Assembly: GCA_030770545.1 (NCBI GenBank)
Contig: CM061107.1
Span: 8,706,001-8,770,000 of the forward strand
DNA: 64,000 nucleotides
Direction: 5' to 3'
Source of the DNA: Macropodus opercularis
Taxonomy: Eukaryota; Chordata; Actinopteri; Anabantiformes; Osphronemidae
In this document: piece after piece, positions 13,354-22,710 of the stretch
Layout of the letters: each line of letters opens with the position of its first letter
Numbering within the stretch: position 1 is the stretch's first letter
Notes under the pieces: generated by a model
What the model saw: the letters and a program-made list of their open reading frames with translations, nothing else
Told to the model about the DNA's origin: nothing
Databases searched by the model: none
Made by a program: the position numbers and the translations under genes

Positions 13354-13990
13354 CTGGGCCATGGTGTTCAGCTGGACTTTGGCTGGTTCTTGGTCTTCAG
13401 CATGGTTTGAGAAACCTCACGTTGCTTTGTTGTGATGCTGATGGGAATTAACGGTGAGGGTTGACACACACACACACACACTTTGGTCTTGAATGGCTTG
13501 CTTTGCTGTTGTGGTCCAAAACTCTGCGCTCACACACATCACGTCCTCGTCCTGCTGTGCTCCTGTGTGACAGCACCGTCCTCTGAAACGCTCACACTCC
13601 CAGTCCTCGTCTTTCTCTCCTCTCCTTCTTTTCACACTCTCTGACGACAACCTGTGTGAAATCTTCTTTCTTTACAAACTCGCACAGAATGGGGAATGAA
13701 GGGGTATCCCTTCATTTGCCCTGTCTCTCCTATTTCTCTATCCGGTTGGTTGTAATCTGGGCTCACTCTGCTCGCTTGCTGCCTCTCCTTTTCCTCCTCC
13801 TCCCCACGCTTGCTCTGCTCTCTCTCTCTCAGCTGCTCTCCCTCCCCCTCCTTCCTCCCCATCCTCTAAAAGCCTCCTGCTTTTTTCCCTCGCTTACTGT
13901 ACATAGCAGCAGTGAGAGACAGAGTGAAGGGGAGGAGTGGAGGGATCAGAGGGATAGTGTGTGGATGTATTACTCATTGGGCACATAAAT
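13354..13990 (-). promoter_or_regulatory. putative alternative leader exon (ATG GCC CAG then donor)
   Basis: On the minus strand a leader-like sequence ends with ACC-ATG-GCC-CAG followed at once by a consensus donor, GTGAGG. The start codon would be at 13362 and the exon end at 13354. The ATG has a good Kozak context (ACCATGG) and the exon ends in phase 0, the same phase as the putative first exon at 6007, so both could splice to one downstream exon. The upstream part (about 13,600-13,900) is pyrimidine-rich on the plus strand. No downstream exon is in view, so I cannot name the gene. An upstream promoter of the same arhgap21/23-like gene is the simplest guess. Confidence 0.3.
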
Positions 13991-15443
13991 CCGTTAACAC
14001 ATTCACACTGTTCCATATGGGAGAAAGAAGAAAGTCTCTACGATGTAAATCAGTCCATTTTGGAGAGATAACTGCTTAAGGGTTAAGTTTGGATTAGTCA
14101 AGTAGTGATAACAGTCAACGTGAAATAAATAAATCAGTATAATGTCCTCAGATGGGAACCATGTGACTGGGTGGCGTGGTAGGAGATTCCCCCATCAGCT
14201 GTGATGGACACACAGCTAGTGCACAGCAAGACACTGAGGACCAGCTACACACCGAGAGTGAAACAACCACAATGAATCTATTTAGTTTGGTAAAAAATTA
14301 ATTTTTAGTCTAATTAAAACAAATCCCAAATCTGTGTCTGCAATTTCTGTCTGAAACCAAATGAAACCTTCTTTTAATAAAGCAATAAAAAGAGAGTTGT
14401 GTTTCACTGAAATGTGGTGGACACAGTGGAATATGTAAAAGCTTTACAACAAGTTGTAACAACTAAACTGGATTTAGTTAGTTACTCTTAGTATACTGTT
14501 AGTCACTAACTCTGCTGCCATTGTTCTTAAAGGCAGCCAGTAGAGAGAATAGGAAACATATTTACATATTTATAAAACATATTTATTGAACCTGATTATG
14601 ATTTGGGCCATGCTTCAGTGCCTTGGAAGTCTATCTGAGTCCTGGCCACTGCAACAAGAAGAAAGCAGCTGATGGAAAGCAGTCAGTTGTGGAACACTGG
14701 AAACATTTAGCCTGTTTTGTAATTTCACACACCGTAACACATGTGTACACAGAGTCATTCTATCCTTGAGGAATGAGGAAAAGGACATCCTGTGGTGCTT
14801 CCCCTGAGCTGTATAGCTGGAAACTCCCACCCGACAACAACAGGAACGGGCAGGCTGGGTACAGAGGCCCACTCTTCTCCCCTTCACAGATCACTGATTG
14901 CTCCCGTTAGTTGTTACAGTAGTTTAGTGCTTTTTATTTGTCACTGAATGACAATGGTGGTTTTAGAGGATATTTCTGTGTTGATTTAAGGCTAAGGCCC
15001 TAAACGCATCTTTATCTTAGATGTGAAACATTTAATTTCTCACTGTCGTGGGGTTTATGCAGTTTACCAATCTATGCTATGGGTAAGATGCTTAAGACAG
15101 CGTGAACAGAAACTATGGCAGATGAATGATGCCATCTAGTGTACAATACATGTGCATCAACCAGTGATAATCAACTGTTTCTGGTGAACTAACGCAGTAG
15201 CCAGAATGAGGTCAAATTATGTTTTAAATAGGCTAAATAAATGTTATTTTAGTCTGATTCAGATTATTACAAAACTTTAGGATTTATCATTTGAAGCCCA
15301 TAATGTTGGGTGTGGTTCAGTCTTACTGTTCAGCAGCATCTGGTCACCTGACTTTGGTCATTCGCAAAGAAAAGGCTTTCATATGTGGGCGCTACTGTAC
15401 TGTATCATCATGTGAAAGTAGGTGAAGCTGCAGTGACATGTAT

Positions 15444-15460
15444 TTGCCAGAAGAGGGCAT
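15444..15460 (+). promoter_or_regulatory. CTCF-like motif
   Basis: TTGCCAGAAGAGGGCAT resembles the CTCF core. A second weaker match (GCCATCTAGTGTAC, read on the minus strand) lies at 15131-15144. Both are eye-detected motifs only. Confidence 0.25.
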
Positions 15461-16089
15461 CTCACAACTATTTATTATAAACTTAGAGTAAAAACACTAC
15501 TCAAAGTCAGACTGTAGTACCAAATAAGCAATTACTGTAGAACTCTAACAAGAAGATAACTCTTTACCAAGAAACACATCTTCTTGATATTAAATGTTAG
15601 TTTGAACAGTTTCGACTCACTCTGATCTGATAGCAGGGTTTTCATCGTCAAGCTGGAGACTGTCACTGATCTGGGTATGAAAGCAACACAAAAAAACACT
15701 AAATGACATTGTTACGTTTATGTTTTGTCACATATAATATAATACCATATACTGTAATACCAGTCTGGCCCTTTATTGTTCTCTGATATTTTGTGACAGC
15801 CGACCTGACATTTATTTCAACTGACTGCTCATTTTCTGTCCTTCATGATGTTTCACCAAACTAATTCACTAATAAATGTATTCAATACTTAAAGTTCTCC
15901 CAACCTTTACATTGTTATAATATATTTTAAATGTTTCCTTCATCTACCACCCATTGCTGCTAAGCTGACAACAAAGAAACCATAGCTATGTATACATTAT
16001 TTACATAACTCATTCTGTCGTCCTCTAGCTTTACCATCTACCCTATACTGTAGGTGACTGGATCTAGGCGGCAGGGTCTAATCTGAGAT

Positions 16090-16222
16090 GTCTCCACTGT
16101 GGATAGGTCAGCAGTTTATCAGAGGCCTGACACATATAGACATACAATCATTCACACTCCCTTTCACTCCTAAGGGCAACTTTAGAGTCACAGAGCCAAC
16201 CTGCATTCTAAGGACATGTATT
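16090..16222. repeat. fragment of the common teleost L2/SINE-type retroelement
   Basis: The sequence runs through blocks typical of this family: TGGATAGGTCAGCAG, an ATTCACACTCCC block, and GGGCAACTTTAGAGTCAC followed by an AACCTGCAT-like block. These are degenerate versions of the 3' region of a LINE/SINE repeat found many times in teleost genomes. The copy is truncated and diverged, and it reads opposite to the fragment at 21,415. The family name is from memory. Confidence 0.6.
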
Positions 16223-16529
16223 ATTCAGAGATGATAAAGTCTAATTTGACATTTCTGCATTGCTGTGCACATTATGGATGTGCTCTGACTTTGTGATGAG
16301 TTTGTCTGTACAATGCAACAATATCTATATAAATATCCTAGTTCTTAATTTACTATATTCACTGTATGTTTAATGATTTAAATTACACTCTGACGTATCC
16401 GTCAATATGCTATTAAAACAGTTTTTTCACTCAGTATTGTTGACTAGAATTATCTTTAACTGCTACAGCTATATCCTACACTAAATGGTGGTCAGTCAAT
16501 GTCCTCTGTGTCCTCCTACCCTTTTAAAG

Positions 16530-17994
16530 TCACTGCTGCTTTTCTGATCTGCTGGGAGAGAGGTTTCCAGCAGCGTCTGGGCATGTGGTTTTATGGCTCA
16601 CCAAAGTCACCTCTTCATTTTTCTCAATATCAGAGCAGAGGTGAGTGGAAATGCCTTCCTCCAGTGGGCTGAGGGCATCCTGACAGCTGAACACCTCGAT
16701 GGTCCTCTGGAACACAACATGGTTTATTATTATACGGACAGAAACATATAGACACGCATGCGTATGAGCGCACACACACTCACCTCCATGCTGGTCAGTA
16801 TCTCCTGTCTGGGTGTGCTGAGGAGAAGTTCATAGAGTCTGTATTTCTGAAACAAACTGCAGCCACAGTGCACAGTGTTGCTTGAATTATTAAAACCTAC
16901 AGAAATATAGGAGTACTCAGGTCCAAATACAATACACCAAATGTAAGTTGAAGTATTTTATGTATTTATATCATCTACACAGTACATAAATATGCACATT
17001 GTTAAAATAATCTCATAGCAATAATAATACGAATATTTCATGATGTAGTCAGGGTCCATCAACTGACTGATTCTGATTTTTGCACCTGATTCCCCAGGTT
17101 TTGAGAGGAACTGAAGCCACCGACAGTGTTTTACAAACATGCTGTGAGAGTTTTCGGCATGTAAAACCAGTTTCTCCAGATTGAACAGATGTCACCATGT
17201 CCACCCCCCGCATGCTGTCAGTAATAGCCTGGCGTAGAGATGAAACATACACGCGTACAGGCCAAAGCAGGCTACAGGTGGAGCCAAGCAGTCGACCTGT
17301 GCCAACCCACGCTGGGCCAATGGAAACGTCGACAGGAATATGCAGTAGATATGCAGCTGTGACTTGTCTTTGAGCTTGTAAACCTGTATTTGAAGGGTTT
17401 TAAGAAGGCTTGTTACCTATGTTTGACGTGGCTTATGAGCTGTGTGGCTTCTTCTGCGGTCAAAAGTGAACTGGCGTCTTCCTCTGATGCTGGGCTCTGG
17501 CAGGCAGCAACTAGGGCTTTAGCAAACTCCATCACGTTCTCCACTAAAGCCATCTGTTTCTCTGGAATATAATGTGAAAACGCTGTGACGTGTACATATA
17601 TAAATCATACCACGCATTAGGCAGTCACTGGCTGATCCGCTGTCTCCTTCACCTCTGATGTTGTCCAGAAGCATGTGTAGCACGGCCATGGTGAAGGAGG
17701 TCTGTGTGGCTGTGAAGTTGGCTTCTTTAGCCCAGCAGAAACCGCACACATAGTAATCCAGAAGAGCAGCTTCCTTCATACACGACCGGGGATTATTAAA
17801 GCCCAGAATCTCCTTCAGCTCCCTGCAGGCAACAGGCAGCAACTGTGAGTGAAAACTGTTCCCTAGAAGCAGCTCAGTGCTGACAGGGAAGCAGGCAGAG
17901 CTAGCGCCACTTACGACTGCACGTCCTCCGTCCTCCTGTGCAGTAGATCTTCGACTTGTTGTTGCGAGAGCGCTTCCCACTGGAGTAAGACCAT
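16530..17994 (-). CDS. cabcoco1: ciliary-associated calcium-binding coiled-coil protein 1 (C10orf107 family)
   Basis: Five coding exons on the minus strand: 17994-17915, 17822-17653, 17561-17417, 16856-16784 and 16706-16530. They join in phases 2, 1, 2 and 0 to give 214 aa ending in TGA. The start ATG at 17994 opens MVLLQWEALSQQQVEDLL. The central exon carries the family's conserved block (KEAALLDYYVCGFCWAKE). For the fourth exon I chose the acceptor before position 16856, because the next AG, ten bases on, breaks the frame. The protein is linked to cilia and sperm flagella; its biochemical role is poorly known. I name it from that block and from the neighbour: human CABCOCO1 lies beside TMEM26 on 10q21. 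The two genes here are head to head, and an X-box 154 bases upstream of the ATG fits ciliary regulation by RFX factors. Confidence 0.8.
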
Positions 17995-18857
17995 TTCCTG
18001 TGTCCTTCGAGGCAAATGGAAACTAGATAACTTGGTCTATCTAGTCATTAACAAACGAACTAGTGATAACCTGCAGCAAACTTCCTAAACGATTCGTGTC
18101 TTTCCATTTGACGAGACGCAACGCCCTCAAACATGCCAAGCTAACTCGTTGCCAGGGCAACACCCAATCAAGGCCTCGTCGGGATGTACGGAAAGCCCGA
18201 TTGGACAAACTACTTTTTAACGTCACCGACCATTTTCGTAAATACTGAAAATAAGTTTTCTTTTTCTTTTAATTTATCAGTAGGTTAACGGATGTTTCTG
18301 ATGTTGTTTATATATTAGATAAACAAGTGTCAAATACACTATATTCTTATTTTTACACATTGAGTTCACACGAGCAAATTGGAGTTAAAGTGGATAAATG
18401 TCTTCAGCATGGTCACTTATTATTCAACACACATGAATTTCCTTTGGACCGGTTATTAGTATACTGATAGTACTTTTCTATCAGATGTGCTTTTTACTGA
18501 AAAGCACATCACTTCAGTTCACCTTAGAACACACTGGATACAACATTGCTTTTGTAGTCATCTAATTTAGTAAGTAAGTAATTTCACTCGTATAGTATAA
18601 AGATCTAGGACGTCACACACATATGTCAGCTATTCAGAGGTAACTGCTGCATGTCTCAGCAAGCTACAGTCATTTCAGCAAGACTAAACAATACTGCCGG
18701 ATAGTGATTCGGAAAGGAAGCCTGCCCCCGATCACCCCTCCCGCCTGTAGTTCCTTCAGAAACTTCAGAAAGTCACATATAAGTCCTCTTTCCCCTTCAG
18801 CAGCTGGGACGTGCTGAACCTCATCGGCTGTGCTTCCCAAACTACAGACCTCACGTC
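17995..18857. promoter_or_regulatory. shared intergenic promoter region of cabcoco1 and tmem26
   Basis: These 863 bases separate two divergent start codons. They contain the X-box and CCAAT motif near the cabcoco1 side. The tmem26 side has no obvious TATA box. No other coding signal is seen. Confidence 0.6.
18148..18161. promoter_or_regulatory. RFX X-box in the cabcoco1/tmem26 bidirectional promoter
   Basis: GTTGCCAGGGCAAC is a near-perfect inverted repeat, GTTGCC and GGCAAC around two bases, which is the binding site of RFX-family ciliogenesis factors. It lies 154 bases upstream of the cabcoco1 start codon (17994) and about 700 bases upstream of the tmem26 start (18858). A CCAAT motif sits just beside it at about 18,164. 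X-boxes at this distance are a hallmark of cilium genes. Its use is inferred. Confidence 0.7.
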
Positions 18858-20918
18858 ATGTTTTTTAAGTTCATCTGCGCCGTGGTGACCAGATCTCTCT
18901 TCATCCTTGTCTCTCTCATAGGCGTGTGGAGAGTGGTCTATGTGAAGGAAAATGGGCTCTACTGGTTTCTCACCATCCTCTTCCTGCCTCTTATAGCGGA
19001 GATGATTGTGACCCTGAAGAGGAGCAGAGGAAATGGTTACAGATGGTATGAGCATCTTTATTGTGTATTGCAGGCCACATTCGTTAAATCTTTTATATGG
19101 TTGTAAAGATCAGTGAAGAACATGTGTCTGTTTAATTGTGTTTTACCCTCCAGGTTTTCTCCAGCTATCTTCCTCTTCCTTATCAGTATTATCCCCTCGT
19201 TATGGATTTTAGAACTTCATCACAAGCAAAATGATCCAGTCTCTTCAGGGGTATGATCTATGCGTTCTACTGCTGTTTGTTCTCGTCTGTTATCGTTTTC
19301 AGTTCAGCCGCAAATGCTCAGTGTGAAACTTTGTGTCTCGTTCTAGTGTAAGCATCTCAGCTCAGCGGAAAATATTCAGAGTGTTTTAACTCCACTGATG
19401 AACACAACCGACAGCAGAGCTCTAATGGTAGGTTTCTTTTTACAGAAAGTGCTGGGTTAATCCAACCATAACCCTGTGTTATTTTTATTTTTTTTACTTA
19501 TTATTTTGTAACTAGAACCAGCTCAGTTTATTATTTAATATTTTTCAACTTTTAGAGCTTTTATATTAAAAATAACAATTCTTTTATTGAATGTAGCTTG
19601 AAAACGAATGGGTTCCACAATATAAATTCACTTACAAACGTATTTTTAAATGGCTTATTAAGGTTAAAAGAATATTAAAATATTTCATTTTTCTTGAGAC
19701 TTACTGGCTGATAAACGTCTTTTCATGTCCTCACATGTCTGGACAGTGGGGCTCTTTTTCTGTGTCGTGTTGTAATACTGGCTCACCTCAAAGGAGCTGT
19801 TGTGAGGCTGTGGGTGTTTTTTTTTCCATTTATAACTTCATTTGGCTTTGACTTAATGCAGCAGCCTAGTCTCAATAAAAACACTTTCAAGCTAAACAGG
19901 AAAAGTACTGTCTGCGCTGTGAAATGCGTTTTAACTTTTAGTCTTTGACTTTGAGGTGACAGTCCTGAATAATCTGCAGGTGTGATGGTAATCAGGCGAA
20001 AAGACGTCATGTCAGCAAAATTCCCAAGAACTCTGTATGTACATTCAAGTAGAGGGTTTGTCAAACGATCAGGGTTTTCCTCAGAAACGCATTTGGGTTG
20101 GAAGGTTGGAGGTGGCAGTTAACTACTGTTTTAACGTTTTGCTGTAGTGAATCAAAACCACACAGGCCAGAAAAAAACGTGATCGTACTGTCTCTGCAGT
20201 CTGTCCTGTCCTCTGTGTGTCCCAACGACTGGATCCTGGCTTTACACCAGACCCTCATTGTCTTACTGATCTTGGGAAAATGGCTGCTGCCGATTGCTGG
20301 CGAGATGAGCAGAGACCAGCTCTCCCAGTTACTGCTCATCTTCGTGGGCACAGCCGCCGACATACTGGAGTTCACTTCGGAGACACTGTCTGACATCAGG
20401 TGAGGAGACATAATAGAGGTGTATATACTATAAGAATACACACTATGATTCAGTTTTACTGTACTTCAGTATTATTACAATGACTGTTACTTCCTGTGTG
20501 AAACAGGAGCGACAGTGCAGGCATGGTCTATGTTATTCTGGCTGTGTGGACTTGGAGCATGCTGCAGTTTCCCCTTCATTTCTCAGGTAGAGTACAAAAA
20601 CTGCACCAAAATGGCCTGAAATGGGGACGGGTGTGTAACTCCAGATATATCTTCCCTTTTGCCTCAACAGTAATGGATGAGTGTGAGGAGGACCTCTCAT
20701 CTGCCCGCTCTCTGTTCACCCGCCTCAGGGCTGAAATCTGGAGCACCGTGGAAGCTTTGCTCATCCAGGACGGGCCTTTCCTCTTGGTCCGCATCACTGT
20801 CATGTTTTACTTCAGCGTGGCACATCAGATGCTGATCTTCTTCACCATTAAAAACCTCCTGGTTGTTATTCTGAACATCTATCGGCTCTATGTCCTCATC
20901 TGCGACAAGACCTCCTGA
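18858..20918 (+). CDS. tmem26: transmembrane protein 26
   Basis: Six exons: 18858-19045, 19154-19250, 19347-19427, 20200-20399, 20507-20586 and 20671-20918. All borders are GT/AG, and the 894 nt give 297 aa. The product is a multipass membrane protein of the TMEM26 family, whose members have about eight helices and unknown molecular function; in mammals it has been used as a surface marker of beige adipocytes. The match to human TMEM26 is visible in several exons: WFSPAIFL-LIS, WLLPI, RDQLSQLLL-FVGTAADILEF, VIWTWSMLQFPL-like and IQDGPFLVVR-like blocks. The third exon encodes a short divergent loop. The C-terminus ends soon after the last helix, so the long hydrophilic tail of the human protein is missing. 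It lies head to head with cabcoco1, as in human 10q21. Confidence 0.92.
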
Positions 20919-21019
20919 AACTGGATTCAGCGACACAGCCTTTCGAGCGTAATTTGTCAAGACAAGCATCTGCATGTATGATACAAAGCAGCATCTTTTC
21001 CTGTAAAGAACCATTTTCT

Positions 21020-21025
21020 AATAAA
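21020..21025 (+). terminator. tmem26: tmem26 poly(A) signal (AATAAA)
   Basis: A canonical AATAAA lies about 100 bases after the tmem26 stop codon, followed by T-rich and GT-containing sequence. This gives a short 3' UTR of roughly 120 bases. Confidence 0.6.
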
Positions 21026-21414
21026 GACCATCTCATTTTCAGAATTATGTTATTAATATTTCCTCTGTAAAACACAAACACTGAGTTGTATTGGTCTAAC
21101 CAGCTTGCTGTCTGCTCCTTCCTCACAAAACAAGCAAGGCAATGTTCACAGTTCTACAAACCAGTTCCATGGTTTGTAGTTTTCTCAACACTTATTTCTG
21201 CCACTGCCCGTTGACGCCAGTGTGAAACCAGAGACAGAATATTAATAGCAGTGTGCAGGTGGGGCCTCTCTGTGTGGACTTACTTTTCCATGCCTTCTTT
21301 AAGCAGAGGTGAACTGAGCGGTTGGGCTGACTCGCTGCTGTGCATGTTTGATGTAGCAGATGCATATTTAACCAGATAGATGTAATGACTGACTGACTCT
21401 CTCTGGTAAAGTGC

Positions 21415-21468
21415 CCCCCCCCTTCCCTGCAACCTAAGGGGGAAGCTATAGCTAATGGATGGATGGCT
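21415..21468 (+). repeat. tail fragment of the teleost L2/SINE-type retroelement
   Basis: The sequence ends with a CCCTGCAACC-like block, then GGAAGCTATAGCTAATGG and GATGGATGG. This is a degenerate copy of the family's 3' end (canonical GATAAGCGGTATAGA-like then ATGGATGG repeats). It belongs to the same family as the fragment at 16,090 but in the opposite orientation. Confidence 0.5.
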
Positions 21469-21579
21469 GTTGTAAATATCACATGAAGAGCACAGAGTGA
21501 TGCTGCAGGATGCCCGTGTTTGCTCAATAATTTACACACACGTACTCGTGCTCTGCTCTGACACATGCACGGCTTTGAA

Positions 21580-22340
21580 GTGAAGTTTATGATGTCACTG
21601 GGATCACACTGAGCCGGTGACGTTTCAGCGTATGTGTAAAGTAGCGTCCGCCGCTCGCTCGTGCACTAAAACAACCACATTCAGACTTGGTGACGTGGTC
21701 GTTTATTAGCGGTGACTCACGCGCGGTCTGCGTCAGTTTATGCTCGGACTCATGACTCACTTATTCTGCAGCAGCGGGGTCAAATCTTACCGAAGCCTCC
21801 GAATCCACCTGCGCGGCACCTCTCACAACAAGCCAAAGGCAGCAGCCAGCGCTTTGATTAGACGATCAGCTGATCGATGACACGTCACGCCCTCGCGCAG
21901 CTACCGCCCGGGTTTCCCCGCCCTTGCTCTGCGTAACATGCGGCACATCGATAGTAGCAAATGGAGCGGAGCCACTATCGCCACTGACCTGGATTGAGGA
22001 GGGTGAGCGGACTACACGGCGCGGCAGGTAACGACTCCTTCTTTCCGCTAAACAAGAATATCATTATATAAGAACAAGGATGGTTGGCTTTCATCTGCTC
22101 CGCTGACGGAATGGGAAAAGTGTCCACTCCAAATCACAGCCAGAGCGCACACGCACAGCCAAATCCTGTTACTAGTTGTGCTTTTATACTTCAGACATCA
22201 TGTATCTGTATCGGATAAAGTGTGGCCGTGACCGCTCTTTCTGACAGTTTAATCTCTCGCCTGTCGCAGCCACGAGAAATAACATTATTAGGGAGCAGCT
22301 CCCGCTGTGATGTGGACGTGATCTGACATCGTTCCCTCCG
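21580..22340 (+). promoter_or_regulatory. adgra1: CpG-rich promoter region of adgra1
   Basis: CpG density rises clearly here relative to the surroundings. Two AP-1-type sites (TGACTCA) lie at 21713-21719 and 21753-21759, with CRE-like half sites (TGACGT) near 21,620 and 21,690. A possible noncoding exon ends near 22,027 at GCGGCAG/GTAACG. The transcription start cannot be fixed. Confidence 0.5.
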
Positions 22341-22377
22341 CCCACATGCATGTGTCATATACTAAGCTGGTAACAAG

Positions 22378-22689
22378 ATGCAAAGTCTAGGTAACAGCGA
22401 CAAAGTGGCGCACGGCTCTGGTGCTTGCGCTTGGTGTGATCGCCTCCTCTGTGCAGATGGAGTCGGGACCGGGAGGCCGTGGCTGCGCGTCACAGCTGCT
22501 CCTGCACCCTCCGGGCTGGAGCAAAAGCACCGACCTGTCGGACTAACTCCTGTGACCACGCATCACACGATCCGCTGGACACGACACCACCCTGATCGCA
22601 GATCTCTACTAAAATCCTGGTCCTCTGCATGGAGCAGGAGGGCGCGTAGTAAAGAGGGAAGCAGGGGCCTCAGAGAGCTGCACAACTGA
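22378..22689 (+). other. upstream open reading frame in the adgra1 leader
   Basis: A 103-codon frame starts at ATG 22378 and stops 21 bases before the adgra1 start codon (22711). I recognise no domain. If the leader is transcribed through this stretch it would act as a uORF. It could equally be chance in GC-rich sequence. Confidence 0.3.
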
Positions 22690-22710
22690 AGTCAAATCCA
22701 ACTAAGGCTC

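Larger units (their letters stand above)
13991..16529. other. intergenic stretch downstream of cabcoco1
   Basis: No coding exon is supported. It contains two CTCF-like motifs (15131-15144 and 15444-15460) and a teleost L2/SINE-type repeat fragment (16,090-16,222). An AATAAA on the minus strand near 15,773 could serve cabcoco1 but is far from its stop codon. Confidence 0.5.

Noticed and set aside
17049..17252. Possible extra cabcoco1 exon between exons 3 and 4
   Set aside because: It has an acceptor-like AG but its frame meets a stop when joined to exon 3. The direct exon 3-4 junction at 16856 is in frame without it.
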